A stretch of 64,000 nucleotides of DNA from Fremontodendron californicum (GCA_030761205.1 JAULJL010000015.1:16001501-16065500); one strand, 5' to 3'. Counted from the first letter of the stretch, positions 34,301 to 47,395 are shown. The notes: generated by a model not told the origin, from the sequence alone. Translations and numbers: made by a program.

Positions 34301-36189
34301 ATTGTCATATCATGCATATGAGAATTCGGATTATTCCAACTGCAAAATGAAATTCTAATTATCTATTCCCCCTGGGGATTGCTTTTCAATGAGAATATTT
34401 GTGCTTGATATGAAAAATGGCCATCTTTCATATCCCTTTCACAAAAAGAAATTATCCAGAGCCACCCCTTTTGAGCCAAAAAAATTCTTTCTTCTTTGAA
34501 CCCTGATCAAGGATCACCCTCTACACTGGGGGGCAAATGCGAGGAAAGATCTTCTCAAAGATCACGGAGAAATGAGTCCCAACTCGAAGACAGATACAAA
34601 GCAAATTGACCTCCAGAATAAATAAAGGCTCACTATGTGAAAAGAAGAATATAGAAAAGTTGGCAAAATGAAAACCAAGAGCAAAACAAAAAGAAGAAAA
34701 AGGAAAAAGAAGGCAAAATGAACGTCAAGAACAAAAGAAAAGAAAAGGAAAAAAACACACACGCAAAAAAAAAATGTGTGAAAAAGTATGGCAAATGAAA
34801 GCCAAGAACAAAGAAGAAAAGGAGAAAAAGTCAAAAGAAGGAAAGAAAAGTCCAAAAGGGACAAATGCTTCAAAGGGAATCCTCCTCAAGAAATGATCCT
34901 TGATCTGATTACCCTCGAACACATATTTTGGGCCTATTTATCTTTTCTTTATGAATCCGAACCTTGGCCTACATTACGTGTTTTAAAAGTCATTTTGATC
35001 AAGCATGAATATTTAACTTGAAGGGTTTTTCCTCATATTTTTATCCCATCTCATCGAATTATCATTTCACTATGGAAGAATTTAGAATTCTCAAGTGTCA
35101 TGGTAGCACAAAAAAAAAAAAAAAAGAAAGAAAAAATGGAAATAATGGGACTCTAGGGCGAAAACCCAAAAATGGACGGTCTAGAGTAAAATGGAAATTT
35201 TTGATGCCATCTATGTTAGTGCCGATGCCACAAAAGAGAAGGTCATCTTGAAGAAATCGAGGAACATCTAGGAATTTCTGAACCTCTCAAATTGCTAGCT
35301 CTCATTTGGAGGATTGACTTCAAAAACTGAAACTATTTCCCTCCAAAATTAACTTTCCACTTTAAATATATCGGCTAATCTCGACGCTTGTCAAAACGCC
35401 ATGATTTGAAAACTAAAAGAATATTGAATTTGTTTGGTTTTCAACGAATTCATGTTTTATAAAACCTGTTCCATTTGTGAGCCTAGAAGAGACATACATC
35501 TTTCTTGTTGTGAAGTTTTCCTGGAACAACCAAAATCCTATTGTATCAAGCCTTGTCAATTCAAATTGAAAAACCCAAATTGGCATTCAGAAAATTTTCT
35601 GACGATGATCATCAGTCTTCAAGAGATTTATATTCACACATTATGGGGTTAATATTTTTGGCTCAGAAGTTTTCATTAAATAAGCATTTTTTTTTCAAAA
35701 GGGGAAAATAAATAAAAATATTTTTGAAATACCCAATTTTGATATTAGCATGAGACAAGAGTTTTTCTAACCCAAAGGTATGGGACTACTGAGGTAGATC
35801 TTGACTTCCAGAAATGTGAAGAAGGAATGAACATTCGGCTCAGACTTCTGTTGATAAGAGTTTGAAAATCGTTGGGGCAAAGAGAATAGCCAAAGATTGA
35901 AAAGGAAATGATCTCTTATGGGGCATGAGTATTCAAGATACACTCTGATTTGAAAAGAAAGAATGAATTGGGAAAGCTAAACCAAAATAAAAAAAATAAT
36001 CGGGGGCATTTGCATCATCCATGAGCATTTACCTCTTTATTAAGCTTTGCATCTGCACCATGTCGGCAAGCATTTGCATCATTTATAGGATCATTGCATC
36101 TTCACTATTGTGTGGTAACTACAATTACACTATTCATGGATCACTCACATGAACACGATTTGTAGGGGCATCTGCATCTTTTCATGAAG
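34300..36189 (+). other. Shared Tat/Ogre 3' spacer of element B
   Basis: Colinear with 1330-2000 and 51660-53200. Landmarks: GCATATGAGAATTCGG (34315), CACCCTCTACACTGGGGGG (34517), TTGATCTGATTACCCTC (about 34900) and GAAAACCCAAAAATGGACGG (about 35160). A-rich runs give long frames with no domain. Confidence 0.65.
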
Positions 36190-36660
36190 CATTTATATCA
36201 CTATTGATCTTTGCATTTTTGCATCGCTTAGAAGCATTTTGCACATTGCTAATATTTGCATTTATATCATTCAGAAGCATTTGCAAAATGTTGATCTTTG
36301 CATCTGCATCAAGAAGCATTTGCGTCAATCTAAGCCATTTGCATTTGCACCATGAAGCATTTGCATCTTCTTCAACCTCTGCATCTGTATCAAGAAGCAT
36401 TTGTATCAATCTAAGCCATTTGCATATGCACCATGAAGCATTTGCATCTTCTTCAACCTCTGCATCTGTATCAAGAAGCATTTGCGTCATTCTAAGCTAT
36501 TTGCATTTGCACCATGAAGCATTTGCATCTTCTTCAACCTCTGCATCTGTATCAAAAAGCATTTGCATCAATCCAAGCCATTTACATTTGCACCATGAAG
36601 CATGTGCATCTTCTTAAGACATTTGCATCGGCATCATGAAGCATTTGCATCCTCTCCGAA
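36190..36660 (+). repeat. GCATTTGCATC tandem array, unit about 80 bp
   Basis: Five or so units of CATGAAGCATTTGCATCTTC, TTCAACCTCTGCATCTGTAT and CAAGAAGCATTTGCATCAAT. It gives long open frames on both strands (137 and 102 codons), artefacts of the repeat. A shorter relative lies at 53450-53600. Confidence 0.85.
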
Positions 36661-36714
36661 AGCTTTCGGTATAATTTTCAACACGTTTTCAAGAACCAAT
36701 ACCCATAGTTTAAA

Positions 36715-36985
36715 AATGAACAAGTCTTTGGTGATGATAGCCGAAGCCTCTGGTGGAGATATCCAGAGTTTTACATTTTAGGAAGGAACAAGTCTTTGGT
36801 GGTGATAGCCAAAGCCTATGGTGGAGATATCCAGAGTTTTACAGTTTTTAAAAAATGAACAAGTCTTTGGTGGTGATAGCCGAAACTTCTGGAGGAGATA
36901 CCCAGAATTTTATTAAAGGAAAGAAGCCAAGCTTTGGTAGTGATAGCCGAAGCTTCTAGAGGAGATACCCAGAATTTTAAACAAA
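36715..36985 (+). repeat. AAGTCTTTGGTGGTGATAGC tandem array, four copies
   Basis: Units of about 65-75 bp with CAAGTCTTTGGTGGTGATAG, CCGAAGCCTCTGGTGGAGAT and ATCCAGAGTTTTA. The same unit is expanded to about 15 copies in element C (53640-54700). Confidence 0.85.
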
Positions 36986-36989
36986 TTTC

Positions 36990-38000
36990 GCACCAGGATA
37001 AGATAAAGCCCCGAGACAACCGTCGAGGTATTTTCCTTTTCAAATCGAACTTGTTTTCTAAATGAGTCGAACCTCGAGACCACGATCGAGGTATTTTGTT
37101 TTTAAATCGAACTCGTTTTGCTTCTCAAATGATTCAAGCCTCGAAACCACCGTTGAGGTATTTTGTTTTTAAATCGAAATCGTTTTGCTTCTCGAATGAG
37201 TCGAGCCCCGAGACCACCGTCGAGGTATTTTGTTTTTAAATCAAACTCGTTCTGCGTCTCAAATGAGTCGAACCCCGAGACCACTGTCGAGGTATTTTGA
37301 TTTTAAATCAAACTCTTTCTGCTTCTCAAATGAGTCGAACCCCGAGAACACCGTCGAGGTATTTTGTTTTTAAATTGAACTCGTTCTGCTTCTCAAATGA
37401 GTCAAGCCCCGAGACCACCGTCGAGATATTTTGTTTTTAAATCAAACTTGTTCTGCTTCTCAAATGAGTCGAGCCTCGAGACCACCTTTGAGGTATTTTG
37501 TTTTAAAATCGAACTCGTTCTTCTTCTCAAATGAGTCGAACCCCGAGACCACAGTCGAGATATTTTGTTTTAAAATCGAACTCATTCTGCTTCTCAAATG
37601 AGTCGAGCCTCGAGACCACCGTCGAGGTATTTTGTTTTAAAATCAAACTCGTTCTGCTTCTCAAATGAGTCGAACCCCAAGACCGCCTTCGAGGTATTTT
37701 GTTTTTAAATCAAACTCGTTCTGCTTCTCAAATGAGTCGAGCCTTGAGACCACCGTCGAGGTATTTTCCTTTTCAAATCGAACTTGTTTTCTTAATGAGT
37801 CGAACCCATGATTGACGTTAAGGCATTCCTTTTGTTTTTAAATCGAACTCGTTCTGCTTCTCAAATGAGTGGAGCTGCAAGATCACCGTCGAGGTATTTC
37901 CCATTTAAACCCAACACAGCTGACACCAAGACAAGATAAGGCCCCGAGACCACCGTCGAGGTATTTTCTTCTCTTGCAAATCAAACTCGTTTCCTTAAGA
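36990..38000 (+). repeat. 67-bp tandem array (GTCGAGGTATTTTG), about 14 copies
   Basis: Units carry CGTCGAGGTATTTTGTTTTT, AAATCGAACTCGTTCTGCTT and CTCAAATGAGTCGAACCCCG. Same unit as 2903-3290; reverse complement of the unit at 13845-14520. Units in the centre are the most alike, suggesting local homogenisation. Confidence 0.9.
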
Positions 38001-39649
38001 CGGGTCAAGCCTTGATTAGTCAGGGAACTCAATTTAAGGATAAAATCTTCTATTTACAGCTTTTTTCATAAAAGAAAAAAAAATATATATATATATAAAG
38101 GCCAAATTGATTGTTTGTGTTTTTCTAGCTTACATTTTGTCATTTTCATATGAATACTTTGCTGAATATGAGTTTATTGTGGAGCATTCTTCTTGTTACA
38201 TATTCATTTTCTTGTTGGGAAAATGATTTTTGAGCTTGATGACCTCGATTTTTACCAAGAGATAGTTAGGTCGGATTAATGTCCAAGAAGCGAACCTTGA
38301 GCTAATCATTTTTATTTGCTAGAAATCATGTTTTCAAACCATTTCCAACTTGATTTTGGTTAGGATCAGCTAATGGTTCATAGCCAAAATCTTGTTTTCA
38401 AACTAGTTGCAAAAAGCAATGTTTAAAGGTTGGAGTTGCTGATTTCGGGCAATATTTTTCCTATGCATTTTTTATCCAAATAAAAAAATGTTTTATCCAT
38501 ATTTATTAAACCCTTATATGAGTCCATGGTTATTTTTCCAGATTTTTTTGAATTTTTCTTAAGGGTCAAAAAAATAGTTTTCACAAACATGCTGACTTTG
38601 GGGAAATTTCGGCCCATGCATTTCTTGTCTAAATAAAAACATTTTTTAACCTCATTTAGTATTCCCTTAGGTGAGTCTATGGTTAAAATTTTATATTTTT
38701 TTGAATTTTTTCTAAAGTGTAAAAAAATAGTTTTCTAAAATTAGTTTTTGAAGGTTAAAACAAGCTTTAAAACTAGTAAAGATTTGAATTTTTTACACAA
38801 AGAGGGAGGGGCTGGTCTCAACACTTAGCTACTGTTTAGAGGTTGTTTTTCATGGTCTTTTAAAGTTTAAAATTTTGTTTTAGAAAAATCGGGTCATGGC
38901 TAGTTAATTCGAGCTTCAAAAATGAGTTAAAATTTTGATTTTCACACTTAGGCCATTCGGCCATGTAGGTTTTTCCTCTTTAAAAATTGCATCTTTAATT
39001 TGTTTTGGCTTTCAAAATGTTTGCATTCAAGGCTCGTTTAGCGGTATTTGGATGTCAAATCATGGCATTCAGATGTCCCTTAATCCAAGCCAAAATTCGT
39101 GCCCGAAATTTTTCATTTTCAAAGTTCAATCTAAGTTTCTTTCAAAGGTAGTCGGACATCTTTTTAGGTGTTCGGATATCCTCTCTTCAAGGGAGAAACA
39201 CATTCCGATAATGGTCCTGTTTTCATACATTGCATATTTAAAGATGTTCCTTCTAAATTTAACATAAAAATGTGCTTTCTAGGTTTCATAAGCATTTGGC
39301 ATGAATTAGTTCTTAATTTTTGCCGGGTTTGTCGGGGAGGTTATCTTTCAATGCACGTGTTTAATGAAATCATGAAGTATGGTTTTCGTTTTACTCGGAA
39401 TTACGTAAGTATCATCTGAAATAATTGTTTTCCAAACTTTGTCAGGTTTGCCGGGGAGTGCATTAATATTTTCCGACACATGCTATTTATTTAATTTCAC
39501 AAAGAAAATCCATGAAAATGAATTTTAAAATTATGTGTGTGCATATTTTATGTTCATGAATATTCCATGATGATGTCACTTAATGATTGATGTACATGTT
39601 ATCATTTTGATCATGCTATTTGATGAATGATGTGTTTATGTTCTTTGTT

Positions 39650-40130
39650 CATGTCATGTCATGAACCATCTTGCCATGTCACAATAAGTTGTATGCCATG
39701 TCATGAATCATTCGCCTTGTCATGTATGCTATGTCATGAATCATCTTGCCATGTCATAATAAAATGTATTCCATGTCATGAACCGTTGGCCATGTCATGT
39801 ATGCCATGTCATGAATCATCTTGCCGTGTCATAATAAAATGTATGCCTTGTCATGAATCATTTGCCATGTCATGAATCATTTGCCATGTCATGAATCATC
39901 TTGCCATGTCATAATAAAATGTATTCCATGTCATGAATCATTGGCCATGTCATGTGTGCCATGTAATGAATCATCTTGCCTTGTCATAATAAAATGTATG
40001 TCATGAATCATTTGCCATGTCATGTATGCCATGACATGAATCATCTTTCCATGTTGTGAATTATTCGCCATGTCATGAATTATTTTGTCATGTCATGTAT
40101 GCCATGTCATGATGAAATAAAAGCCATGTC
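39650..40130 (+). repeat. CATGTCATGAATCAT-type array in the 3' LTR region
   Basis: Units of CATGTCATGAATCATCTTGC, CATGTCATAATAAAATGTATG and short variants. Same position as the arrays at 7177 and 29243, third distinct unit. Confidence 0.85.
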
Positions 40131-40619
40131 ATTTTTTTTTTATATCTATGCTTAGTATCCATGTTAGAGTTTTGCCATGAGATGATTATCCATGTTAATT
40201 TCTAATTTATGCCTTGAGATAATTGGAGTTTACATTATTCCTTTCATGTTGCATATTAATTATGTCTACATTGCTCATACTCACAATAAATGAGTTTCTT
40301 TGAAAATGGATGTTTTTCATAAAATAAGGCAAGGTTCCCGAGTTAAAATAATTCATGAGTTCTCTGCTAGGTCTGCCGGGAAGGATATCATCAATTATCA
40401 TTAACAATGAAACATCCTTTTCTAAAAAATGATGATGATTCGAAGGATTTCAAAATATAGAAAACTTCTATGTTTTGCCAAGTTTGCCGGAGAATATAGA
40501 AAATTTTGTGTTAATAAGTCCCGAATCACTCTCAAGTAATACGATTATTTTTCTAGAGAATTATCTTTAAATAATGAATATCAAATCTGCTTTTATCCAG
40601 ATTTAGGATAACATGTGAT

Positions 40620-40694
40620 TAATAAGGTGTCGTTTTATACGGGCACTGCAGGAGTGCTATAACCTTCCCCTTACGTAACCGACTCCCAAACCCA
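40620..40694 (+). promoter_or_regulatory. LTR block (copy 3, degenerate)
   Basis: CGTTTTATACGGGCACTGCA and CTTCCCCTTACGTAACCGAC. Recognisable but with several changes relative to the three other copies, in keeping with an older or less constrained LTR. Confidence 0.55.
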
Positions 40695-40803
40695 TTTTTT
40701 GTTTTCTCTTTAGTTCAAAGCGCAGACTTCGAAATTAGTTTTAAAAAATGTTTTAATCAATTTTAAAATATTTTATAAAAATCGGTTTTAATAGGTGACC
40801 GAT

Positions 40804-41802
40804 TAGTGGCGGATGGTTATTCAAGCTTGAGGGGGCCTTGGCCCCTCCAAAATTTCAAAAACAAATTCCAAATATATATATATTAAATAAATTTAAATTC
40901 ATGTCCTCAAATTAAAATTGTTAATTTTATTTATTTTTATGTGGTTCTATAACTTAATTTTATGTGTTGCAATTTAAGAGGAATTAAAATCACATTATTA
41001 TTTGACTATTCATTATACCAACCAATCATCATTTACAAATTCTTAAAATCAAAAGGTTTGTTTTAAGGTTTAAATCAAAATCATATAAATTTAATAAAAG
41101 TTAAATTAACTTTCTAGTTTCTTCTATAAGACTACTCTAAGTTTCCAAGTAAATTGAACCTGGAGTATAACCCAAATGATTCATCAACTTTCTTTAGTAG
41201 ATGGATTCTTGCAAGGTTGGAGTTCAATTATCAACACTTACAATCCTCCTTCAGCATCCCTTTGTACCAAATTTTTTTCAAGCGAGTACCAAACATGTTT
41301 TTTCTTTTCTTTATAACCGACTACAACTTCTTCTCTCCAAATAATCTTCACTTTTAATTTTACCATAGATTTGCTATCATGCAAACTTTTTTTTTAACAT
41401 AAAAGTTAGATTGAAATCACTTTATAAAAAGTTAATTAGAAAAACATCTAACTTCTTATCTCAAAGTTTTAACTTTATTCTTTTATGGTATATTTTATTT
41501 TTCTTATTTTGATGACAAGTAGATTGTTAAACAACTGATTTATTTATATTTTTTTAAAAAGAAAGTCACTCACAATTTTAAGTAAGATTATTTATTTGAT
41601 GTATTATGATTCTTTATACATTTGTTTATGAATTGATAAAATTTATAATTTTGTAAGTTTATTGTATTTGTTTGTATGTTACTTGCAAATATATATACAT
41701 ACTACTAATAATATAATAGGATATATTTTATGAGAGAATAAAAACAGGTTTCGTATGAAATTAATTGGCTCCCCCAAAATCAAATATCAAGATCCCCCAC
41801 TA
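40804..41802. mobile_element. Non-autonomous hAT-type element nested in the LTR (999 bp)
   Basis: Ends TAGTGGCGGAT and, on the reverse strand, TAGTGGGGGAT; similarity runs inward for about 34 bp to a GGGGG(A)GCC box. The flanks TGACCGAT (40796-40803) and TGACTAAT (41803-41810) match at 6 of 8. The other LTR copies are continuous here (GGCCGATCACACCTAG), which independently proves an insertion. No transposase. Confidence 0.78.
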
Positions 41803-41902
41803 TGACTAATCACACTTAGTCAAAAAAGATCGGTGACGACTCCATGTTTTTTTTCCCCTTTTTATGTCATCAAATGGATCCGCGACGGATATTTTATGAC
41901 AA

Positions 41903-43362
41903 TATATATATATATATATATATTTAAAGTATCTAAACAGTTGATTGTTTGAAGGTATAGAATATATAGATTTGGATAAAGTATCTAGCTCGACTTTGGA
42001 TAGGATTTTTAGATATTGGCCCAACCCGACCCGTAATATTATTTTTTATTAATAAGTAAAAGAATATTTTATTTTAATTTAATTTAAAATATTATATTAA
42101 TATTAATATATTATATATTATATATGATCAATATTACCTATCCCCATATTTCTTTTATTTTAATATTTTGATTTTTATAATATTTTAAAAATAATTTTCC
42201 TCAAATGATATCAGCATATAGTAATGCATGAATATTTTAGCTTGTTTTCCTAAATTAATAAACAACTCAATTGTTTAGTTTATATTTTATTGAAATCAAT
42301 AAATATTTACAAAATACTTTCTTATGTTTAAAAAATGTATTTATTATTTTATAAGTTCTTTTGCATATTTTCCTACTTTTTGAAAAAAAATATTTATTTA
42401 TGTTATTTATTGCCTAATGCTTTTTAATAAATTTAATAAGACGTTTGTTAAGGAAGCAATATATTTTGGAAATGATAATTTTGAAATCATTGCATCGAGT
42501 TATTATGATTTCAAAATATATGCACACATATGTAATATCAGACATGAAAAATGGTGAGAAATCACTGAATCTTATATTTCACAATATGTTAGTAGAGTTA
42601 CTGTGATTTCAAATGTTTTACATCAAAAGTGTAAAGTTAATTAATTGAACATTTTAAATTCTTCTCATTCTGAGAGTAAGATCTAAAAAAACCTTGCCGA
42701 TAAGAAAGATTTATTTGTAAAAAAAATATTAATCATGGTTCCAGCTTAACACTTTATCATAATTTTTTATTTTCAACTCAAATAAATCATTTCCAAAAGA
42801 GTGAACATAAAAATCCTTTTCAATGATTAAATAATTAAAAAAAAATAAAACACTTTAAATGGATTAAACACAATAAGAAAAGGAATTGCAATAGTCTTTT
42901 TTCTTTGTTGCTTAGATATGCTTATTCCTAAACTTCTACATGTAATAGAGGTTGTAGAGTCCAATCGTTTCTCTTGATAAATTGTGTACTGTAGGAGAAT
43001 GTTTCAACTTTCAATCTTCAATCCGTTTTTGAGTGAGTCCTGGAATTAAACAACAGACAGATCTACAAAGCCATCAAGACATGCAATATTTGAGAGAGTA
43101 TACTTTCTATGGTGAGCAACATCGTTGTCTTTCATTTGTACAAAGGTTATATAATATATCGTATATAAACAAAGCATCAACTTTTGCCTTTAAATCAAAC
43201 TAATTTTATGTCAAAACCAATCAAGTTACAATATCTGAACTTGATAAAGGGAAAAAGAAAAAAAAAAAAGAGTGACCAAATTGCAGCGTGAAAAACCAGC
43301 TACAGTATAAAAAAATTTCAAGCCAAAACTGATAGAGAAAGAGAGAAACAGAGAACAAATAT
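41903..43362. other. AT-rich intergenic DNA
   Basis: A short TA run at about 41902-41922, a GGCCCAACCCGACCCG patch at about 42018-42035 of the kind found in plant TIR elements, otherwise no gene or repeat recognised. Confidence 0.4.
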
Positions 43363-43439
43363 AATGAAAGCTAAATCCAAAAATTGGAACAAAAAACAGC
43401 AAGAACAATCTACTCGTGACACAGAAAGAAAGAACATGA

Positions 43440-43502
<63 letters not shown>

Positions 43503-43605
43503 GTACGTACGTGTATCAGACATGAGAAATGAAAGCTAAACCCAGAAACTGGAAATAACCCACAGCAAGAACAATCTACTCGTGAAATAGAAAGAAAGAA
43601 CATGA

Positions 43606-43669
<64 letters not shown>

Positions 43670-43670
43670 T
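43363..43670. repeat. Tandem duplication of about 164 bp, each unit ending in a TA microsatellite
   Basis: Both units contain AATGAAAGCTAAA, CAGCAAGAACAATCTACTCG, GAAAGAAAGAACATGATGCA and then pure TA runs (43443-43492 and 43609-43665). The units differ at several single bases, so the copy is not an assembly echo. Confidence 0.85.
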
Positions 43671-44389
43671 GACAAGTGGTGAGAAACTACCTTGTTGTCA
43701 GTAGACTGAACGGTATAAAGGAAATTGATAATGCACTGGTGATATGCATCAAACCAAACCTAAAAATGTATTTATATAAAGGAAATAATGAGAAGTAAAA
43801 CTGAAATTGAAACAAAAAAAAAATTAACGGAAAATAAAATAAATTGGAGGCTTAATGGTAAATAAATTTCAAATACTTAAATAGTAACCTTAATCATAAA
43901 TGAAAATTATAAATCACAAATTATTTGACTACTCTCTAAATCAAATTCAATTTTGAATACCTATTTTGCCCCTATTTACTAAATAAGGAGTTGAAAATAC
44001 TATAGATATATAGATATAGAAAGAATAATTCCATTTGACTGCTATTCAAATTTGAGAGAAAACACTAAATGTGAATCGGTTGGCTCTCTTGTTACAACTA
44101 TCATATTTTATTGTGTTATTATCCTTTCTACAAATCAAAGCAACTCCATTGACCCATATTTTTTAACAGGATAACCTTTGAATTTGCTACAAATGTGTTA
44201 TAAAAATGAGAATGATTCTCTTAGGGAAAAAGAAAAATTAAATTGTAATATAGTATTCATGGTGACTAATTTAATTGAAGAGTTAGAAATAAGGAAACTT
44301 ATAATTTTACATCTACGTTTTACAGTAAGCTCCCTGCAAAGACTGCCTAATTTTCAGAACATTAAACCAAAGTCATAATACTTTGTTGA
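43671..44389. other. Intergenic, nothing recognised
   Basis: No conserved domain in any frame, no clear repeat. A 66-codon frame at 44178 has no signature. Confidence 0.4.
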
Positions 44390-44397
44390 TGTTCTGT

Positions 44398-46466
44398 TAG
44401 ACCTATGGCGGGTTGGATTGAATTGAGTCGGGTCGGGTCAATTCGAGTTTTAAAAAAATTGGTTCAATTCGGGTTCGGGTCGTTTTGGGTTTGTGTCACT
44501 TCTTATTCGGGTTATTTCGGGTTTGGATCATCTCGGGTTCGAATCATTCGGGTTTGACACTTGGATTATTCGGGTTCGAGTGATTCTTGTTTGGGTCAAT
44601 CCGAGTTTCACACTAGGGTTATTCAGATTGAGATTATTTTGAATTAAATTTATTAATTTTTAAAATCGAATCAGATTAAATTTAAACAGATTATTTGATC
44701 GAATCAGATTTTGTTAGAGTTTTATTAAAATAAAAAATAAATAAAATTTTAAAATAAAAAGGATATTATCATGTATCTGAAATCGTTATTTGAATCTATT
44801 TAGATATTTTTAAAATATATAATTTATGTTTGTTGAAATGTTCAAACCTTTATAAGTAACCCTTAATCCTAAAAGTTTTAGCAAGTGAGCCAATCTTAGA
44901 ACTTGAAATGATTTTCTACTAAAATTAATTAAATTTAAGAACTTTACTTAAAAAGTTAATTATCAAGTTTAATAAAGTATAATAATAAATGCTTATTCAA
45001 AATAAAAATAAAATAATAAATGTTTTGAAATCAAATTAGTTAGTTTTGCTAAATATTTTTAAATTCTAAACATAATGTATGAGATTAAATTAATAAATTT
45101 TTTATAAAAAGTAAAGATGCAATTCTTAACATATTGAAGTACTGAAATATATAATATTTTTGTATAATGTATAATTCTTATTATATTAATATATACATAT
45201 ATGTTTATATGCGTGTATATATAAATATATATATATATTTCTTTTTGTAACTCTTTACAAAAAATAAAAATTTATCTATTTTTTATGAAATTAGTAGCAA
45301 GTATCTTTAAACAAATCAATATTACGACTATTGACGAAACTAATCTAAATCATATGATAAAAGATTATAAATTTGAATTTAAAATTAACACAGTTATTTT
45401 AAATAACATGTATAATGATAAGAGATTAATTTATTATATATCACATGATAAGGTATTATTATAATGTATACAAAATCATTATAATAAAATACACATATCA
45501 ATGATCTATTTTATATACTTTTAAAAAATTATATGATAAGACTTAAGAGATTATACATTTTAAATTAAAATCAACACATTTATTCCAAAAAATATGTATA
45601 TTAATAAAAAATTATCTAATTTAATTTAAATAACATGATAAGAGATTATTAAAATATAATGTACCCATCATTAAGATAAAATAACATTATCCTTATCAAT
45701 AACCTATTTTTATGTATTTTTTTCTACATTGCATGAGAAGAGGCTATATTTTTAAAATTAAAAATAATACATTTATTTTAAATAATATTTATAACGATAA
45801 AATATTATAAATCATATGTATACCCACGAGAATAAAAAGATATAATTTATATTAAATGATATTATTAGATTATCATAAGTAATAAAACATATATTAATTT
45901 GTTTAAAATTAAATTATACTATAAGATTATCAAGTAATAAGTAATATAACATATAGTTTTATTGAATTACAGTTAATTATTTTTTATTTTAAAATAATTA
46001 TTATCGATTTATTTAATTATTTTTTTAAAGTAAAAAAATAAAATAAAGAACTTTATTTATATTATATACTAATAAACATAAAAAAATAAATTATAATAAT
46101 AATAAATTATTTTTTAATTATGATTAAAAAAGATAATATTAGAAAATATATAAAATTGTAATAATAAAGAAAAAATAATTTAAAAGATAATTTGAAGTTA
46201 TAAAATTAAAATAAATTAATAATCTTTTCATATTTATTTATCTTATTAAATTAATATTTTTTAAATAAAATTATACTTAATTTAAGTTCTGGTAATTTCG
46301 AGTTCGGATCATTTCGGGTTCGGATTATTTTGAGTCTAGATCGTTTCAGGTTCGGGTTGTTTTTGGATTCGAGTCAGACGGGTTCGGACTTTTTATAGTC
46401 AAATCGGATTCAGATTCAGGTCGATCGGATTAGTTTTTCGAGTTTGGATCAGAATTGACAGGGCTA
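44398..46466. mobile_element. Non-autonomous hAT-type element, 2069 bp
   Basis: Ends TAGACCTATGG and, on the reverse strand, TAGCCCTGTCA. The flanks TGTTCTGT (44390-44397) and TGTGCTGT (46467-46474) match at 7 of 8. Both ends carry dense TCGGGTTCGGGTCATTT-type repeats (44430-44640 and 46290-46450), like the subterminal arrays of plant hAT elements. The interior is extremely A/T-rich with no transposase frame. Confidence 0.72.
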
Positions 46467-46474
46467 TGTGCTGT

Positions 46475-47264
46475 AGTGCCAAGATCGGACTTTTTCATGC
46501 TTTGTTTTCTCCAATAGTTCCTCTTTTATGTCTAATTCAAGTCAGTTTTTCTTTATTTTCTCTAATAATACTTGGCCTGCCTGAGGCAGAAAGAAAGATC
46601 ATTATTTGTATTGGTACCATCAATTTTGGGTCTGCTGCCAGCGGCATATTGCATCTTCCTCGTTAGGGATGGCAGCGGTCGAATATTTTTTTTCTTTTAA
46701 TATCTGAATCCACATAATTGTTATAAAATCCGAGTATTACTATCAGAATCTGAATTAAATAACATTATTCGTCGGATATCCGAATTCAGTAAGTCAAATT
46801 TTTTAAAATAAAAATATAAATTCAATTGAAAGAGTTATTTTTTTGCATAAAATATAAAATCAATAAGTCAATTCTTTGCAGATTAACTGCGAATATCAGC
46901 ACTAGCGATCACATCGCCATTTTCTTATACATACCTTTCAGGAACCTCAGTCTTTCTCTCGAGCTTTCTCTTACACGTACTAGCAATAATAGTTTAACAG
47001 TTTATCATTCAAGTCAATGCAACAAGAGGAATAAACATAAGTTTTGAATTTACTATGTTAATTAGTTTTTTGGTTCAGTTAAGGTCAAGCAATTTGACAA
47101 ACTGGACTGAATTTGGGAAAATAAAAGTGTGGATCCATGGTCACAAACTCGATACTCTAGTCATTCTCTTCCAACTCTGTAAAATGAGGCTATCGTTTAT
47201 GGTATATAGTATACATATAGTATACTTAGGCTACAGCCAATACACTTTCTATATAAATATTAAG
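46475..47264. other. Intergenic with a possible TIR-element fragment
   Basis: TAGGGATGGCAGCGG at about 46665 resembles hAT-type termini, but no matching far end was found. Frames of 66-88 codons have no signature. Confidence 0.35.
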
Positions 47265-47395
47265 TGTAGACACCTAATTTTGTCCGGACCACTAAACAGG
47301 TATGTTTTCTTCCTATATTGATGTTTTTGAGTGTAAAAAGACTTGTTTTCATCCTGCAGGTGGTATTCCGAGACTTAGTTTAAAGGGCGAGCATA

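Larger units (their letters stand above)
25611..41901 (+). mobile_element. Tat/Ogre-type element B, pol-less, with a nested hAT insertion
   Basis: It has a complete 5' LTR, a tRNA-Arg primer site, a non-coding leader, a gag zinc-knuckle remnant, a non-coding module where pol would be, the family 3' spacer with tandem arrays, and a 3' LTR region lacking its first 2 kb or so. The 3' boundary is uncertain: the last clear LTR match is near 41860 and a worn TATTTTATGACA at 41890-41901 may be its end. No clear target-site duplication (ATAAG before, ATATA after). It may be chimeric, since the 3' LTR region differs strongly from the 5' LTR. Confidence 0.75.
38100..41901 (+). repeat. 3' LTR region of element B, first part missing
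   Basis: Homologous to the LTRs from roughly their midpoint on (GGATCAGCTAATGGTTCATAGCC near 38362; paired TTTGCCGGG motifs; CATGTC array; conserved block; TAGGTGACCGAT). There is no TGTAGACACC start, polypurine tract, GTCAA cluster or 157-bp array; the 3' spacer runs into mid-LTR near 38040-38110. A hAT element interrupts it at 40804-41802. Confidence 0.7.

Noticed and set aside
36182..36617. Open frames of 102 and 137 codons on opposite strands
   Set aside because: Both read through the GCATTTGCATC tandem array; long frames on both strands at once are typical of stop-free repeats.
43226..43675. 149-codon reverse-strand frame with IYIYIY runs
   Set aside because: Translation of the TA microsatellites and the duplicated unit.
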